Below, piece after piece: positions 1-5,237 of a stretch of DNA of 11,082 bases. Every line of letters starts with the position of its first letter. The stretch's first letter is position 1. The position numbers and the translations under genes are program-made. The notes beneath the pieces were generated by a model that saw only the letters and a list, made by a program, of their open reading frames with translations, did no database searches and had not been told where the DNA came from. The stretch comes from Sphingomonas bacterium (GTDB lineage Bacteria; Pseudomonadota; Alphaproteobacteria; Sphingomonadales; Sphingomonadaceae): the NCBI GenBank assembly GCA_026785645.1, contig JAJAZM010000011.1, forward strand, positions 1 through 11,082. Reading direction: 5' to 3'.

Positions 1-141
1 ATTCCTGCGCTCGCCGTTCCGGCGATGAGCAGCCCGTTCAACATCTGGTCGTCGGTGATCGTGCTCGGCTACGGCCTCGCGTACCTCATCGGCACATGGC
101 GCGCATGGCCGTCGCTGTCGCGCAAGGAAGGTTTCGTCTGA
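1..141 (+). CDS. C-terminal fragment of an unidentified membrane protein (5' end outside window)
   Basis: The first reading frame is open from base 1 to a TGA at 139-141 and encodes the last 46 residues of a protein. It contains a hydrophobic stretch (SVIVLGYGLAYLIGTW) that looks like a final transmembrane helix, followed by a short basic tail (RAWPSLSRKEGFV) that would probably face the cytoplasm. The stop codon overlaps the scoB start in an ATGA arrangement, so the two genes are very probably cotranscribed and translationally coupled. I do not recognise the family from this fragment. Because subunit A of the CoA-transferase normally sits next to subunit B, this membrane protein may be inserted between scoA and scoB, but that cannot be seen here. 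Confidence 0.7.
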   Translation: MPALAVPAMSSPFNIWSSVIVLGYGLAYLIGTWRAWPSLSRKEGFV

Positions 142-776
142 TGACCTGGGACCGAAACCAGATGGCGGCGCGGGCGGCGCGTGAGCTTGAGGACGGCTAT
201 TATGTCAACCTCGGGATCGGCATCCCGACCCTCGTCGCCAACAATATTCCCGAGGGGATGTCGGTTACACTTCAGTCGGAGAATGGGATGCTCGGGATCG
301 GGCCATTCCCCTATCCCGACGAGGTCGATGCCGACCTGGTCAACGCCGGCAAGCAGACCATCAGCGAGCTCGACTCTACCTCCTATTTCTCGTCGTCGGA
401 CAGCTTCGCGATGATCCGCGGGGGGCATATCGACCTGACCGTACTCGGCGCGATGGAGGTTTCGGAAGGCGGCGACATCGCCAACTGGATGATCCCGGGC
501 AAGATGATCAAGGGTATGGGCGGGGCAATGGACCTCGTCGCCGGGGTCAAGCGGATCATCGTCGTGATGGAGCATGTTGCCAAGGACGGCAGCCCCAAGT
601 TCATTCCCGCCTGCACGCTTCCGCTGACTGGGCGCAATTCGGTCGACATGATCATCACCGATCTTGGCGTGTTCGAGCGGCCCGATCATGGCTCGCCGTT
701 CAAATTGATCGAGATGGCGCCCGGCGTGACGGCCGAGGAAATCCGCTCCAAGACGACCGCGCATTACGTCGAATGA
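141..776 (+). CDS. scoB: 3-oxoacid CoA-transferase, subunit B
   Basis: This is the beta subunit of a family I CoA-transferase (ScoB/AtoA/PcaJ type), which moves CoA from succinyl-CoA to a 3-oxoacid such as acetoacetate or 3-oxoadipate as a heteromer with subunit A. The 211-residue length is normal for the subunit. The N-terminal part carries YVNLGIGIPTLV, and the SENGMLG motif supplies the expected catalytic glutamate, Glu47. Later blocks (GGHIDLTVLGAMEVS, GKMIKGMGGAMDLV, DLGVFE) are typical of the family. The start at 141 is chosen over an in-frame ATG at 96 because the homologous sequence begins here, AGGAAGG at 125-131 is well placed, and it forms an ATGA overlap with the upstream gene. 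Substrate (acetoacetate versus 3-oxoadipate) cannot be decided from sequence alone. The A subunit is not in the window. Confidence 0.93.
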   Translation: MTWDRNQMAARAARELEDGYYVNLGIGIPTLVANNIPEGMSVTLQSENGMLGIGPFPYPDEVDADLVNAGKQTISELDSTSYFSSSDSFAMIRGGHIDLTVLGAMEVSEGGDIANWMIPGKMIKGMGGAMDLVAGVKRIIVVMEHVAKDGSPKFIPACTLPLTGRNSVDMIITDLGVFERPDHGSPFKLIEMAPGVTAEEIRSKTTAHYVE

Positions 777-1060
777 GGGTCGGTGCGGGCTTGCTTGCAC
801 TAGCGGCGCTGGCCGCCTGCGCGCAGCCGCCGCCTACCACCATCGATGGATCGAGCGCCGAGGCGTTTGCGCGGAGCACCGAGATCGCACGCAATAACCT
901 GCCCGTCGCCGACCGGCTCGAGTTCGACCGCGCCATCGCGACCGTCCCGGCGCGGCGCTATGGCAATCGCGATCCGTCCGCCGCGGCGCGCACCGCGTTT
1001 GACGGAATGACCGCCGTCGACATCGTCTCGACCGAACGCGAGCGAACCAGCAGGAGATGA
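773..1060 (+). CDS. Small DUF6694-like lipoprotein
   Basis: This 95-residue protein begins with a short signal peptide and a lipobox, Leu13-Ala14-Ala15-Cys16, so it should be lipidated on Cys16 and anchored to a membrane facing the periplasm. The mature part has a SSAEAFARS segment, a central region around EFDRAIATV, and an FDGMTAVDIV block near the C-terminus. This pattern resembles small lipoproteins of the DUF6694 type, which carry a similar 'D-x-S-s-x-e-A-F' start and 'GMTADEI' end. The function of that family is not known to me. The start overlaps the scoB stop (ATGA at 773-776), so translation is probably coupled. The assignment to DUF6694 is from memory of the pattern and needs a profile search. 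Confidence 0.8.
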   Translation: MRVGAGLLALAALAACAQPPPTTIDGSSAEAFARSTEIARNNLPVADRLEFDRAIATVPARRYGNRDPSAAARTAFDGMTAVDIVSTERERTSRR

Positions 1061-1062
1061 TG

Positions 1063-1911
1063 ATGGAACGAATGTTGATCCTTGGGATCGTCGCTGCTTT
1101 GACGCTCTCTGCAGGAGCTTCGGCCCAGCCGCGCGCCAGCGCTTCGGCCCAGCCGCGCGCCAGCGCTTCGATCGGGATCGTCCGGCTCGATTGCGGCAAT
1201 GGCACGGTCAAGAATTTCGATGCTTTCTTCTCCGACACGCATGAATATCCCGCCGGGCCGCGGGTCATCACCGACAGTTGCTACCTCGTCCGCCACGGCA
1301 GCGATTATTTGCTGTGGGACACGGGTTTCCCAGCCGCGATCAAGGGCAAGTCGAACGACATGGGGGCAATCGTCGCGCGCCTCGACAAGACCATCCCCGA
1401 GCAGCTTGCGGTGCTTCGCCTCACGCCGAGCGACATCGACGTGGTCGGGATCAGCCATATGCACGGCGACCATGTCGGCCAAGCCGCCGATTTCCCGGGC
1501 GCGAAGCTGCTGATCGGCAAGAAGGACCTCGACCTGTCAAAGGGGCCCGAGGATCCGTTCGGCCCGTGGCGCGGGGCGGGGGCCAGGGTCCAGCCGATGG
1601 ACGGCGGCGATGTCGACGTGTTTGGCGACGGCAGCGTGATCGCCTTGAACCTGCCCGGCCATACGCCAGGCCACATGGCGCTGCTGGTCAAGCTTGCCAG
1701 CGGTAATGTCATGCTGACCGGCGATCTCTATCATTCGACCATCGCCCGCCAGTTGAAAGGCGTGCCACCCTTCAACAGCAGCCGCGCCGAGACATTGGCG
1801 TCGATCGACCGGTTCGAGCGACTGGCACGAAGCTATCGCGCCAAAGTGATCATCCAGCATGAGCCCGCCGATATCGTCAAGCTCCCCGCCTTCCCGAGGG
1901 AAGCGCGGTGA
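1063..1911 (+). CDS. Exported metallo-beta-lactamase-fold hydrolase, N-acyl homoserine lactonase-like
   Basis: The protein has a signal peptide (LILGIVAALTLSAGASAQ), so it is likely periplasmic. The metal site is complete: the SHMHGDH motif gives His132, His134, Asp136 and His137, PGHTPGH gives His200, TGDLYH gives Asp221, and IQHEP gives His266. This set and the overall length fit the AHL lactonase-like branch of the MBL superfamily, which opens lactone rings with a dinuclear metal centre. Close relatives also include other lactonases and esterases, so quorum quenching is an inference. Three ATG codons stand in tandem at 1057, 1060 and 1063; I chose 1063 because AGGAG at 1052-1056 is then 6 bases away. 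Around the signal-peptide junction there is an exact 24-bp duplication giving AQPRASAS twice. The gene overlaps or abuts its neighbours on both sides. Confidence 0.87.
   Translation: MERMLILGIVAALTLSAGASAQPRASASAQPRASASIGIVRLDCGNGTVKNFDAFFSDTHEYPAGPRVITDSCYLVRHGSDYLLWDTGFPAAIKGKSNDMGAIVARLDKTIPEQLAVLRLTPSDIDVVGISHMHGDHVGQAADFPGAKLLIGKKDLDLSKGPEDPFGPWRGAGARVQPMDGGDVDVFGDGSVIALNLPGHTPGHMALLVKLASGNVMLTGDLYHSTIARQLKGVPPFNSSRAETLASIDRFERLARSYRAKVIIQHEPADIVKLPAFPREAR
1117..1170 (+). repeat. 24-bp tandem duplication inside the lactonase-like gene
   Basis: Two identical 24-base units lie at 1117-1140 and 1141-1164, followed by the first six bases of a third (1165-1170). The unit is a multiple of three, so it adds eight residues (AQPRASAS) in frame just after the predicted signal-peptide cleavage site and leaves the catalytic domain untouched. 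The perfect identity suggests recent slippage or duplication. Confidence 0.95.
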
Positions 1912-2903
1912 AGGCGCTGCTCAGCCACGCCCCCGGCGGCCCCGAGACGTTGACCGTCGACGAGCTTCCCGATCCGGTGCCGGGCCCCGGCCAGTTGCTC
2001 GTCCGGGTGCGCGCGGCGGCGATCAACTTTCCCGACGTGCTGATCATCGAGGATAAATATCAGTTCAAGCCGCCGCGCCCGTTCGCGCCGGGGGGCGAGA
2101 TTGCGGGCGAGGTCGAGGCGCTTGGCGAGGGCGTGACCGACTGGGCAATCGGCGACCGGCTAATCGCTGTGCCGGGTTGGGGCGGACTCGTCGAAAGAAT
2201 TGCGATCGACGCCAAGACCGCGTTCCGACTGCCCGATCACTGCAGCTTCACCGATGGCGCCGCATTGCTGCTGACTTACGCCACATCGATCCACGCGCTC
2301 TACGATCGCGGCGACCTCAAGGCGGGTGAGACGTTGCTGGTACTCGGCGCGGCGGGGGGAGTCGGGCTGGCGGCGGTCGAGCTAGGCAAGGCGCGCGGGG
2401 CTCGCGTGATTGCGGCAGTGTCGACCGAGGACAAGGCACAAGCCGCGCGCGATGCCGGGGCCGACGCCGCGATCGTCTATCCGCGCGGGCCGTTCGACAG
2501 GGACGGATCGAAAGCACTGGCGCAAATGTTCAAGGATGCGGTCGGGCCAGCCGGCGCGGACGTGATCTATGACCCGGTTGGTGGCGATTATGCCGAGCCC
2601 GCCTTGCGCTCGATCGCGTGGGCGGGACGCTACCTCGTGGTCGGCTTTCCGGCGGGGATTCCAAGGCTTCCGCTCAACCTGACCTTGCTCAAAAGCTGCG
2701 ATGTGCGCGGGGTGTTCTGGGGCGCGTTTGCAGCGCGCGACCCGCAGGCCAATGCGGCGCATGTCGAGACATTGTTCGCGCTGTGGGCCGAGGGCAAGAT
2801 CAGCCCGCGGGTCAGCGCCACTTATCCGCTGGAGCGCGGCGGCGAGGCCATCGCCGCACTCGCCGCGCGAAGCGTCATCGGCAAGGTGGTGGTCGAGCTT
2901 TAG
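1908..2903 (+). CDS. NADPH:quinone oxidoreductase-type zinc-independent MDR enzyme
   Basis: This 331-residue protein is a full-length medium-chain dehydrogenase/reductase of the quinone oxidoreductase branch. The N-terminal GroES-like part has FPDVLII, then GGEIAGEVEALGEGV and the GDRL motif. The nucleotide-binding Rossmann fold is marked by GAAGGVG at residues 147-153, followed by ELGKARGARVIA. The C-terminus ends in the family's usual GKVVVEL. There are no structural-zinc cysteines and no catalytic-zinc GHE motif, which fits the zinc-independent branch. Members reduce quinones, enones or acryloyl-CoA-like compounds with NADPH; the true substrate is unknown. Translation starts at GTG 1908, overlapping the stop of the lactonase-like gene (GTGA), so it is probably coupled to it. 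No convincing terminator follows. Confidence 0.9.
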   Translation: MKALLSHAPGGPETLTVDELPDPVPGPGQLLVRVRAAAINFPDVLIIEDKYQFKPPRPFAPGGEIAGEVEALGEGVTDWAIGDRLIAVPGWGGLVERIAIDAKTAFRLPDHCSFTDGAALLLTYATSIHALYDRGDLKAGETLLVLGAAGGVGLAAVELGKARGARVIAAVSTEDKAQAARDAGADAAIVYPRGPFDRDGSKALAQMFKDAVGPAGADVIYDPVGGDYAEPALRSIAWAGRYLVVGFPAGIPRLPLNLTLLKSCDVRGVFWGAFAARDPQANAAHVETLFALWAEGKISPRVSATYPLERGGEAIAALAARSVIGKVVVEL

Positions 2904-2927
2904 ACCGCTATCGAGCGCAATGCAGCG

Positions 2928-3002
2928 AATGGCGTTGGACACGCTCAGTTTGCCGACATCGTGGAGCAAAGCCGCGCGATACAGCCAGCGCCGCCGCGCC
3001 GG
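2928..3002 (-). pseudogene. Relic of an HD-GYP (HD domain) phosphodiesterase gene
   Basis: Reading the minus strand from about 3002 down to 2928 gives RRRWLYRAALLHDVGKLSVS followed by NAI. The HDVGK core is the metal-binding HDxGK signature of HD-GYP domains, and the flanking RAALLHD and KLSVSNAI also fit this family. Downstream the similarity stops at once: instead of the expected LDKPGKL the frame runs on as RCIALDSGL and enters the antisense of the quinone oxidoreductase gene. Upstream an in-frame TGA lies only a few codons away. About 25 codons therefore survive and cannot form a working domain. I read this as a gene remnant left by an old deletion or rearrangement. The match is much too long to be chance in my judgement, but no search was run. 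Confidence 0.7.
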
Positions 3003-3076
3003 GCGCGAGGTTCAAACAATTCTGCCGGATTATTGCTGCGCAACGGTGCATTTTGCATCCATTTTGCTTGAAGGCG

Positions 3077-3093
3077 GTAGCGTAACGGGCTAC
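3077..3093. other. Small inverted repeat upstream of the barrel protein gene
   Basis: GTAGC at 3077-3081 and GCTAC at 3089-3093 form a 5-bp dyad with a 7-base loop, about 37 bases before the ATG at 3130. It could be an operator or a 5'-UTR hairpin. An 8-base direct repeat (CATTTTGC) lies just upstream, around 3049-3067. No convincing -35/-10 pair could be set here, so the role is open. The start codon itself has a good ribosome binding site, AGGGGA at 3119-3124. Confidence 0.3.
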
Positions 3094-3129
3094 GCAGTTT
3101 GCGTTAAAACAGATCAATAGGGGATTTCA

Positions 3130-3960
3130 ATGCGGTACATCATTGCAGCGGCGCTGGCCGCAACCACGCTCGCCGGCCCGGCGATGGCGAGGGACAAAAG
3201 CTGGTATGCCGGCATCGAAGCCGGTCTGCTCTGGCCCAAGGACGAAACGATCTCGGCGTCGTTCGAAGGAAGTGACGTCGACATCATCGATCTGGATTAT
3301 AAGACCGGATTCGATGGGGACGTTATTGTCGGCTATGACTTCGGCCTGATCCGCCTCGAAGGCGAGCTAGGCTATAAGCGAGCCGCCCATGATGAATATG
3401 AGATCGCCGGTTTCAACGAGCAGTTTGAAGCTGCCCGGGTAATCAACGGGGTCACGGTCGATGCCGATGGCTACTCACGTTCCTGGTCGGCGATGATCAA
3501 TGCCTTGCTCGATCTCAATGTCAGCGACCGCTTCGCTCTCTATGCCGGCGGTGGCCTAGGCTATCACAGCACCAAGATCAAAATCGACTTTGGAGGCGAT
3601 TCGGGCTCGATCAGTGATGATGGTCTGGCGTGGCAATTGATTGCCGGCGCGCGCTATTCGGTCAGCGACAACGTCGATCTCGGCCTGAAATATCGTTATT
3701 ATCGCACCGATCGGCTGAAGGATGAGTACGACAGGGTCGAGTCAGAGACGCGCTTCACTTCGCATTCGCTCCTCGCCAGCCTGATCTACAATTTCGCGCC
3801 GCCGCCACCCCCGCCACCACCCCCGCCACCGCCGCCGCCGCCTCCGCCGCCACCGCCGCCGACTCAGACGTGCCCTGACGGTTCGGTAATTCTGGCGACC
3901 GACGCGTGCCCGCCACCACCACCGCCGCCGCCGCCGCCGCCTGAACCCGAGCGCGGCTAA
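3130..3960 (+). CDS. Outer-membrane beta-barrel protein with polyproline C-terminal tail
   Basis: The 276-residue product starts with a clear signal peptide (MRYIIAAALAATTLAGPAMA, cleavage before RDKSWY). The next roughly 200 residues alternate polar and aromatic residues in the way of an OmpA-type eight-stranded barrel, for example SWYAGIEAGLLWP, VIVGYDFGLIRLEGELGY, FALYAGGGLGYHST, and the final strand SHSLLASLIYNF ending in phenylalanine as barrel proteins do. After the barrel come 21 prolines, the loop TQTCPDGSVILATDACP with two cysteines, 11 prolines, and the end EPERG. Sphingomonad OmpA relatives usually carry a peptidoglycan-binding OmpA domain after such a proline linker; here it is absent and the gene stops. 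The protein is therefore expected to sit in the outer membrane with a stiff tail in the periplasm. AGGGGA at 3119-3124 supports this start. Confidence 0.88.
   Translation: MRYIIAAALAATTLAGPAMARDKSWYAGIEAGLLWPKDETISASFEGSDVDIIDLDYKTGFDGDVIVGYDFGLIRLEGELGYKRAAHDEYEIAGFNEQFEAARVINGVTVDADGYSRSWSAMINALLDLNVSDRFALYAGGGLGYHSTKIKIDFGGDSGSISDDGLAWQLIAGARYSVSDNVDLGLKYRYYRTDRLKDEYDRVESETRFTSHSLLASLIYNFAPPPPPPPPPPPPPPPPPPPPPTQTCPDGSVILATDACPPPPPPPPPPPEPERG
3799..3942 (+). repeat. Two proline-codon tracts (CCN runs) in the barrel gene
   Basis: Bases 3799-3861 are 21 consecutive proline codons and bases 3910-3942 are 11 more, using mostly CCG and CCA with a few CCC and CCT. They bracket a short Cys-Pro-Asp-Gly loop with two cysteines. 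Such runs can change length by replication slippage in steps of three bases and need EF-P to be translated efficiently, which is established for polyproline stretches in general. Confidence 0.9.
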
Positions 3961-3986
3961 GCTTCGGCGTCATAATGTGCTTATCC

Positions 3987-4021
3987 GGGCCGGACACGCA
4001 GCCAGCGTGTCCGGCCCTTTT
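3987..4021 (+). terminator. Strong intrinsic terminator after the barrel protein gene
   Basis: A perfect 13-bp stem is formed by 3987-3999 (GGGCCGGACACGC) and 4005-4017 (GCGTGTCCGGCCC) with a 5-base loop, followed by TTTT at 4018-4021. It begins 26 bases after the stop codon of the barrel gene. Stem strength and position make it a convincing rho-independent terminator, although the T run is short. Confidence 0.88.
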
Positions 4022-4045
4022 ACTGTCTGCCTGGCCGCACGCGGA

Positions 4046-4074
4046 TTGCGCCGCCGGGCCGGGCCGCCTATCTG
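4046..4074 (+). promoter_or_regulatory. Possible promoter of the zeta-bolA-grx cluster
   Basis: TTGCGC at 4046-4051 and TATCTG at 4069-4074 are separated by 17 bases and would start a transcript near 4081, about 22 bases before the ATG at 4103. Each box matches the sigma70-type consensus at about half its positions. The placement between a terminator and a new gene cluster is the main support. A transcription start map would settle it. Confidence 0.28.
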
Positions 4075-4102
4075 GCCTGTGACACAATGATGAGGACGCC
4101 CG

Positions 4103-4429
4103 ATGAGCCAGTTCAACGACCGCGAACGCGCATTCGAGACCAAATATGCCCGCGACGAGGAAATGCAGTTCCGCATCCTTGCCCGCCGCAACCGCCTGCT
4201 CGGCGAATGGGCGGCGCGGCTGATGAGCCTGTCGGAGGCGGAGACCCAAGGCTATGCCAAGGACGTCGTCCGCGCCGACTTCGAGGAAGCCGGCGACGAG
4301 GATGTGATCCGCAAAGTGCTCGGCGATCTGACCGCAGCGGGGGTCGATTGCGATGATAGCAAGATCCGCGAGGCGCTCGAGCACAAGACGGTCGAAGCCC
4401 GCCGCCAGATCATCGAAGCGAGCAACTAA
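4103..4429 (+). CDS. ATP synthase inhibitor subunit zeta (DUF1476)
   Basis: This 108-residue protein matches the alphaproteobacterial zeta subunit, which binds the F1 part of ATP synthase and blocks ATP hydrolysis. The N-terminal block FNDRERAFETKYARDEEMQF is the family's signature and corresponds to the inhibitory segment; it is followed by the helix ARRNRLLGEWAARLM and a four-helix-type remainder ending in EARRQIIEASN. The length is normal. Zeta is known to be restricted to Alphaproteobacteria, which supports the taxonomic reading. The start at 4103 is preceded by a GAGGA at about 4091. The stop lies two bases before the GTG of the bolA gene, so the three genes that follow the terminator are likely one transcript. 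Confidence 0.93.
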   Translation: MSQFNDRERAFETKYARDEEMQFRILARRNRLLGEWAARLMSLSEAETQGYAKDVVRADFEEAGDEDVIRKVLGDLTAAGVDCDDSKIREALEHKTVEARRQIIEASN

Positions 4430-4431
4430 GC

Positions 4432-4677
4432 GTGGCAATGGCGGCCGAGGAAATCGAGGCGATGATCCTCGCCGCATTTCCCGATGGGGCGGTCGAGATC
4501 ACGGATCTCGCCGGAGACGGCAATCATTATGCGGCCCGAGTCAGCAGCCCGTCGTTCGCGGGGATGAACAGGGTTCGCCAGCACCAAGCGGTTTATGCCG
4601 CATTGAAAGGCAAAATGGGGACCGATTTGCATGCGCTGCAACTCGAGACCCTGATCGCATCGGGAGATCATCAATGA
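4432..4677 (+). CDS. BolA family protein, partner of monothiol glutaredoxin
   Basis: The 81-residue product shows the BolA fold pattern: helix EEIEAMILAAFP, strand AVEITDLAGDGNHYAARV with the GDGxHY element typical of the BolA2-like group, then the conserved RVRQHQAVYAAL helix with His51. BolA proteins of this type bind a [2Fe-2S] cluster together with a CGFS glutaredoxin through this histidine, and some also bind DNA. The next gene encodes exactly such a glutaredoxin and overlaps this one by ATGA (4674-4677), strongly suggesting coupled synthesis. The start is uncertain: GTG at 4432 gives MAMAAEE, while ATG at 4438 would be two residues shorter. There is no strong Shine-Dalgarno sequence for either, consistent with reinitiation after the zeta stop. 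Confidence 0.92.
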   Translation: MAMAAEEIEAMILAAFPDGAVEITDLAGDGNHYAARVSSPSFAGMNRVRQHQAVYAALKGKMGTDLHALQLETLIASGDHQ

Positions 4678-4988
4678 GCGATGTAAAACAACGGATCGGC
4701 GAGCTTGTCGGCCACAATGACGTCGTACTGTTCATGAAAGGCTCGCCATTATTTCCGCAATGCGGATTTTCGAGCCGGGCGATTTCGATCCTCGATCATC
4801 TCGGGGTGACTTACGAGACAGTCGACGTGCTCCAGGACCAGGAAATTCGCATCGGCATCAAGGCCTATTCGGACTGGCCGACGGTGCCCCAACTTTACGT
4901 CAAAGGCGAATTCGTCGGCGGGTCGGACATCATGATGGAAATGTTCGAAAGCGGCGAGCTCAAGCAATTGGTCGCCAGGGACGCCTGA
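4674..4988 (+). CDS. grxD: Monothiol glutaredoxin, Grx4 family (CGFS type)
   Basis: This 104-residue protein carries the family hallmarks: VVLFMKGSPLFPQCGFS, with the single active-site cysteine Cys30 in the CGFS motif, then the cis-proline segment DWPTVPQLYVKGEFVGGSDI that binds glutathione. Members ligate a bridging [2Fe-2S] cluster with glutathione and work in iron-sulfur cluster transfer and iron sensing rather than in classical disulfide reduction. The length is typical. The usual Thr before Pro (GTP) is Ser here (GSP), a mild change. The start overlaps the BolA stop by ATGA; a longer open frame from 4353 is only readthrough of another frame. A hairpin terminator begins about ten bases after the stop, marking the end of the operon. 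Confidence 0.95.
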   Translation: MSDVKQRIGELVGHNDVVLFMKGSPLFPQCGFSSRAISILDHLGVTYETVDVLQDQEIRIGIKAYSDWPTVPQLYVKGEFVGGSDIMMEMFESGELKQLVARDA

Positions 4989-4998
4989 TCGGACGTGA

Positions 4999-5050
4999 AA
5001 AGGGGCGGCGGCGCGGGACCAGAAACCGCTGCCGCCACCCCTTTGTGTTT
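4999..5050 (+). terminator. Intrinsic terminator after the glutaredoxin gene
   Basis: AAAGGGG at 4999-5005 pairs with CCCCTTT at 5038-5044, GGCGGC at 5007-5012 with GCCGCC at 5031-5036, and an inner GCGG (5013-5016) with CCGC (5026-5029). There is one C/A mismatch and one bulged T. A T-rich stretch (TTTGTGTTT) closes the right arm. The A run at the foot of the left arm means it might also stop transcription from the opposite strand. The rest of the gap to 5238 holds no gene that I can support. Confidence 0.8.
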
Positions 5051-5237
5051 GGTTTGTGGAACCAAGTGGACGGTTTGATCGATGCAATCGCCGTGCCAAC
5101 CCGCCGGAATGGTGGAAATACGGGAAATTAAAACGATGGCTGCAGAATGCCGCAACGCCGACCGTAAGATTTTCCGACGCTTTTCGCGCGTTCCGCCGAC
5201 CGATGGCACTTTTTTTGGCATAGCGGGTTAATCGGGC

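Noticed and set aside
3755..4477. Minus-strand open frame of 240 codons over the barrel gene end and the zeta gene
   Set aside because: Its Ala/Val-rich stretches are the antisense of the proline-codon tracts, and it covers a strong terminator and the conserved zeta gene.
5204..5220. Sigma54-like promoter (TGGCAC, T tract, TTGGCA) before the glycosyltransferase
   Set aside because: With the right spacing the -12 element reads TTGG instead of TTGC, and no activator site or sigma54-linked gene is nearby.
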